Below, in pieces: positions 36,958-40,741 of a DNA stretch of 40,741 nt (position 1 is its first letter; every line of letters starts with the position of its first letter). The notes under the pieces are model-generated. The model ran no database searches, was not told the origin of the DNA, and saw only the letters and a program-made list of their open reading frames with translations. Origin of the DNA: Acidimicrobiia bacterium (GTDB taxonomy: Bacteria > Actinomycetota > Acidimicrobiia > Spongiisociales > ZC4RG35); NCBI GenBank assembly GCA_025937235.1, contig JAICRU010000022.1:1-40741 (forward strand), in the 5' to 3' direction. Made by a program: the position numbers and the translations under genes.

Positions 36958-37977
36958 ATGTTGGCAGTGAGCTCCCGCATCACCATCCGTGACGTGAGTC
37001 GGGCGACCGGGGTGTCCGTCTCCACCGTCTCCAACGCGCTCAACGCACCGGAGCGGGTCGCCCCCGAGACCCGGCGCAAGGTGGTGGAGGCGGCCGACCG
37101 GCTCGGCTATCGGCCCAACCGCGCGGCCCGTGCCCTCCCCAAGGGGCGCACCTTCACCATCGGCTATTGCATCCCGGCCGGTCGGGACGGCTTCTTCCTC
37201 GACACCTTCCTCCATCAGGTCACCGAGCGAGCCTCCGACGCCGACATGGACATCCTCTTGTTCACCGCCCACCGGGGCCAGACCGAGGTCGACACCTTCC
37301 GGGAGATCATCCGGCGCGGTGCGGTCGACGGCTTCGTCCTCTCCGGGACCACCCACGACGACCAGCGGGTCGACCTCCTTCTCGAGAGCCGGATGCCCTT
37401 CGTCGCCTTCGGCCGCACCGACCTGGGCAGCACCCATTCCTGGGTCGACGTCGACGGGCGGGCCGGGACCCGGGCCGCGGTCGAGCACCTGGTCGACACG
37501 GGCCATCGTCGCATCGCCCTCATTGCATGGCCCGAAGGCTCCATCTCCGGCGACGACCGCGTAGCCGGGTTTGTCGAGGGTCTGGAGGCAGCGGGGATCG
37601 AGCACGATCCCGCCCTCCTGGTCCGGGCGGAGAACGATCTCGCGGCAGGTCGGGAGGCGGCGTCACACCTCCTCGACGCCGACCTCCCGCCGTCCGCGAT
37701 CGTCACCGTCCAGGACATCCTCGCCGCCGGGGCCATCGCCGAGCTCAACCGGCGCGGGCTGCGGGCCGGCCCGGACGTCGCGGTCACCGGCTTCGACGAC
37801 TCGCCGCCTGCGCTGTACAGCACGCCGGCCTTGACCTCGGTGCGTCAGCCCATCGAAGAGATCGGGCGCACCATCGTCGAATTCCTGATCCACGATCTGG
37901 AGGAGGGCGACGGCATCCCTCGAACCCGACTGGTCGACCCCGAACTGGTGGTCCGGGAGAGCTCAGGAGGGCCATGA
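36958..37977 (+). CDS. LacI family transcriptional regulator
   Basis: HTH ITIRDVSRATGVSVSTVSNALNAPERVAPETRRKVVEAADRLGYRPNRAARALPKGRT; ligand-binding domain FVAFGRTD...GFDDSPPA. Start may be the GTG at 36967. Confidence 0.93.
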   Translation: MLAVSSRITIRDVSRATGVSVSTVSNALNAPERVAPETRRKVVEAADRLGYRPNRAARALPKGRTFTIGYCIPAGRDGFFLDTFLHQVTERASDADMDILLFTAHRGQTEVDTFREIIRRGAVDGFVLSGTTHDDQRVDLLLESRMPFVAFGRTDLGSTHSWVDVDGRAGTRAAVEHLVDTGHRRIALIAWPEGSISGDDRVAGFVEGLEAAGIEHDPALLVRAENDLAAGREAASHLLDADLPPSAIVTVQDILAAGAIAELNRRGLRAGPDVAVTGFDDSPPALYSTPALTSVRQPIEEIGRTIVEFLIHDLEEGDGIPRTRLVDPELVVRESSGGP

Positions 37978-40106
37978 GCGACACCTGGCTCCTGACCGAG
38001 GATCGGGTTTGGCCGGAGCGTGTCCCGTGGAAAGAGTCGTTGTTCAGCATCGCCAACGGACACCTCGGAACCCGTGGCACCTTCGAGGAGGGATATGGGG
38101 ACTCGGTCCCGGCCACGTTCATGCACGGGCTCTTCGTCACCCCGGCCGGTGACCTCCCTTATCTCGCCCCGCTCCCCGACTGGACCGGGGTCATCATCAC
38201 TGTCGACGGGGTCCGTTTCGGTCTGGACGAGCGGCTCCCGGCCGGATACGAGCGCACCCTCGACTTCAGAACCGGGGTCCTCACCCGCCGGGTGTTGTGG
38301 CGAGGGACCGGCACCGGGCTGCTCCGGGTCGAGTTCCTTCGTCTGCTCTCCATGGCCGACCCCGGTCTGGCCAGCCTCGAGGTCACGGTGACCTCGCTCA
38401 CCGACGACGTCCAGATCGGGATCGAGACCGGTCTCGACGGCTCCATCACCGGTCCGTTCGGGGCGCCGTGGAGCCGGGTCGACTGGAAGCGCCCCAAACA
38501 GGACCGACTCACCATGCGGGCCCAGTCCGACGACGGGGCCTCGGTCACCGCATCGTGTGTGGTCCGGGGCCTGGGCCCGATGGGGGTCATCCATCACGCC
38601 CGTCATCCCCGTCTCACCGCCACCCTCGACCTGGCCCCGGGGGAGTGGCTGCGCATGGTCAAGCACACCGCCTACCGACGGGGCGCCGACGCCCCCGAGC
38701 TGCCCGACACCGGGTTCGAAGAGGTGGCCGCCGCCTCCTCGTCCGAATGGTCCCGACGCTGGGAGACCAGCCACATCGAGGTCCCCGGCGACCCGTTCGC
38801 CGAGCACGCCCTTCGTTTCGCCGCCTTCCATCTGATCGGAGGGGCGCCACGAAACGGAGAGGGGGCGGGAGTGGGGGCCCGTCTCCTCACCGGGTACGGC
38901 TATCGCCATCACGTCTTCTGGGACGCCGACATCTTCTGTGTCCCCTACCTGACGATGACCCAGCCCGACCTGGCCCGGGCACATCTCGGCTACCGCCATC
39001 GAGGCCTTCCCGGGGCGAGACGAAAGGCCGCCCAGTACGGACGGGTCGGGGCCTTCTGCGCCTGGGAGTCGGCGGGGACCGGGGACGAGGTCACCCCCGA
39101 CTGGGGGGAGACCCCCGACGGGGAGCGGATCCGGATCCGTACCGGGGAGATCGAGGAGCACATCGTGGCCGACGTGGCCTGGGCCGCCGACCACTATCAC
39201 CGCTGGACCGGAGACCGGGCGTTCCTCGACACGGAGGGGGCGGAGATGATCCTCGACGGGGCCCGCTACTGGCAGTCCCGCATCGAGATGGACCCCGAGG
39301 GCCGGGGTCATCTCCGACATGTCATCGGGCCCGACGAGTACCACGTCGACGTCGACGACAACTTCTTCACCAACGTCATGGCCGCCTGGCATCTCGCCGC
39401 CGCCGTCCGACACGGGGCGGGCCGGGACGATCTGGCCGGGCGGCTCGGGCTGGAGCCGGGCTGGAGCCAGGAGCTCGAGAACCTGGCCCGGTCCCTCCGC
39501 CCGATGCCGGGACCGAATGGGGTGTTCGAGCAGCACGACGGCTACTTCGCCCTGGACCAGGTGGAGATGTCCCGGTTCGAGCCGCGGGCCGCCCCGATGC
39601 ACTACGTCCTCGGGGAGAAGGTCCTGGAGCGGAGTCAGATCACCAAGCAGGCGGACGTGATCATGGGTCTGGTCCTGTTGGACGATCTACACGACCCCGA
39701 TCTGATCGGGGCCAACCTCGATTTCTACGAGCCCCGCACAGATCACGGCTCGTCGTTGAGCCTGGCCATGCACTCCGTCGCCGCCTCGCTGGCCGGCCGG
39801 CCCGAAGACGCCTATGAGTACTTCCGCCGGGCCGCAGCCATCGACCTCGAGGACTCGATGCTCAACTCGAACCATGGGGTCCATGCCGCCACCCAGGGCG
39901 GGCTACTTCAGGCGGCGCTGGTCGGCTTCGCCGGTCTCGGGCTCGGCCCGGGGGGCCCGGAGACCAGGCCACGGCTACCGGAACATTGGGAAGCGCTGGG
40001 CTTCTCCTTCGTGCACGGGGGCACCCGGCACGAGTGGGAGGCCCGAGCGGGCAAGCCGGCCCGCGGGGACAAAGCCCCGCGGGCCGACCACGACGGAGGA
40101 GGATAA
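37974..40106 (+). CDS. GH65 family glycoside phosphorylase/hydrolase (second copy)
   Basis: ATGA overlap with lacI and AGGAGG RBS; GYGYRHHVFWDADIFCVPYL, HVIGPDEYHVDVDDNFFTN, SQITKQADVIM, TDHGSSLSLAMHS. Confidence 0.93.
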   Translation: MSDTWLLTEDRVWPERVPWKESLFSIANGHLGTRGTFEEGYGDSVPATFMHGLFVTPAGDLPYLAPLPDWTGVIITVDGVRFGLDERLPAGYERTLDFRTGVLTRRVLWRGTGTGLLRVEFLRLLSMADPGLASLEVTVTSLTDDVQIGIETGLDGSITGPFGAPWSRVDWKRPKQDRLTMRAQSDDGASVTASCVVRGLGPMGVIHHARHPRLTATLDLAPGEWLRMVKHTAYRRGADAPELPDTGFEEVAAASSSEWSRRWETSHIEVPGDPFAEHALRFAAFHLIGGAPRNGEGAGVGARLLTGYGYRHHVFWDADIFCVPYLTMTQPDLARAHLGYRHRGLPGARRKAAQYGRVGAFCAWESAGTGDEVTPDWGETPDGERIRIRTGEIEEHIVADVAWAADHYHRWTGDRAFLDTEGAEMILDGARYWQSRIEMDPEGRGHLRHVIGPDEYHVDVDDNFFTNVMAAWHLAAAVRHGAGRDDLAGRLGLEPGWSQELENLARSLRPMPGPNGVFEQHDGYFALDQVEMSRFEPRAAPMHYVLGEKVLERSQITKQADVIMGLVLLDDLHDPDLIGANLDFYEPRTDHGSSLSLAMHSVAASLAGRPEDAYEYFRRAAAIDLEDSMLNSNHGVHAATQGGLLQAALVGFAGLGLGPGGPETRPRLPEHWEALGFSFVHGGTRHEWEARAGKPARGDKAPRADHDGGG

Positions 40107-40108
40107 GA

Positions 40109-40741
40109 ATGAGACACAGGACTTTGCCGGTCCTTGTGCTCCTTTTGGCTCTAGTCATCGCCGCCTGTGGCGACGGTGAGGGAGCGGACACCACCACTGC
40201 AGGTGGTGCCGAGACAACCATGGGGGACACGGCGGCCGACACCACGGCGGCGGGAGAGGCCACCACCATGGCCCCCGAGGAGGGTGGGTCCCTGGAAGGG
40301 ACCGAGCTGGCGGTATGGGGCTGGTCGTCGTCTGACGCCGAGAACACCGCCCTCAACGAGTTGATCGCCTCGTTCTCCGAGGAGACCGGGGCCAACGCCG
40401 CCTTTCAGCCTCAGGCCGAGTATGACGTGGCCCTCCAGGCGGCGCTGACCTCGGGTGACCCGCCCGACGTGTTCTACGTCGACAGCTTCCGGCTGCCCGA
40501 CCTGGCTGACGCTGGGGCGCTGGCGCCGGTGCCCGACGGTGCCGTGTCCAACCCGGACGACATCTACCCGTCGCTTCGCGAGGCGTTCACCTTCGACGGC
40601 ACCTGGTACTGCCCACCCAAGGACTTCTCCACTCTGGGTCTGGTCTATGACCCGACGGTGCTGGAGGAGGCCGGGGTGGCGGTGCCCACCACCTGGGAGG
40701 AGCTGGCCGCGGCGGCCGAGGCCCTGACCACGGGTGATGCG
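40109..40741 (+). CDS. sugar ABC transporter extracellular solute-binding lipoprotein (truncated by window end)
   Basis: Signal peptide/lipobox MRHRTLPVLVLLLALVIAACGDG, Thr-rich linker, then ELAVWGWSSSDAENTALNELIASFSEETG...TSGDPPDVFYVDSFRLPDLADAGAL. Confidence 0.9.
   Translation, partial: MRHRTLPVLVLLLALVIAACGDGEGADTTTAGGAETTMGDTAADTTAAGEATTMAPEEGGSLEGTELAVWGWSSSDAENTALNELIASFSEETGANAAFQPQAEYDVALQAALTSGDPPDVFYVDSFRLPDLADAGALAPVPDGAVSNPDDIYPSLREAFTFDGTWYCPPKDFSTLGLVYDPTVLEEAGVAVPTTWEELAAAAEALTTGDA

Noticed and set aside
35620-37605. 661-aa minus-strand ORF
   Set aside because: Spans the CPBP gene, an intergenic region and the lacI start in antisense; Pro/Gly/Arg-rich shadow ORF typical of high GC. 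The lacI and CPBP frames have clear family motifs.
37845-39602. 585-aa minus-strand ORF
   Set aside because: Antisense shadow of the GH65 gene.
1-40741. CRISPR arrays, tRNA/rRNA genes, insertion sequences, prophage
   Set aside because: No regularly spaced direct repeats, cloverleaf-like sequences, transposase/integrase motifs or terminal inverted repeats were noticed on reading; dedicated tools (tRNAscan-SE, ISfinder, CRISPR finders) would be needed to exclude them fully.

Overview
High-GC, actinobacterial-looking chromosomal window (40.7 kb) packed with metabolic and regulatory genes. I see no rRNA, tRNA, CRISPR array, transposase or prophage. Main blocks: (1) a soluble-adenylyl-cyclase-like giant protein (two tandem cyclase domains + NTPase + TPR-like tail); (2) an FAD-dependent oxidoreductase and an OsmC protein; (3) a compact minus-strand [NiFe]-hydrogenase operon resembling group 3b / sulfhydrogenase (FeS beta subunit, cyclic-nucleotide-binding-like protein, FAD/NAD diaphorase, small subunit, large subunit, maturation protease, a shortened HypA, HypC), followed on the plus strand by an EamA permease and a DUF6390-like gene; (4) a bPGM-TPP fusion gene convergent with a GH65 glycoside phosphorylase; (5) a cyclase-like/SRPBCC gene with an apparent frameshift; (6) membrane genes (CPBP protease, LtrA), a head-GIN lipoprotein, and a membrane-anchored TIR protein; (7) a truncated serine beta-lactamase-like remnant, OsmC, and an ECF41-type sigma factor coupled to an epimerase with a candidate ECF41 promoter; (8) oxidoreductase, RraA-like, second LtrA, cupin, acyl-CoA dehydrogenase, second CPBP; (9) a LacI - GH65 - solute-binding protein operon with a clear promoter and two AAACGTTT operators. 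Strongest leads: the complementary split-site cyclase, Zn-ribbon-less HypA, membrane TIR protein, ECF41 promoter, LacI tandem operator, and the split OtsB1-like trehalose module. All family calls come from reading motifs; no database search was run.
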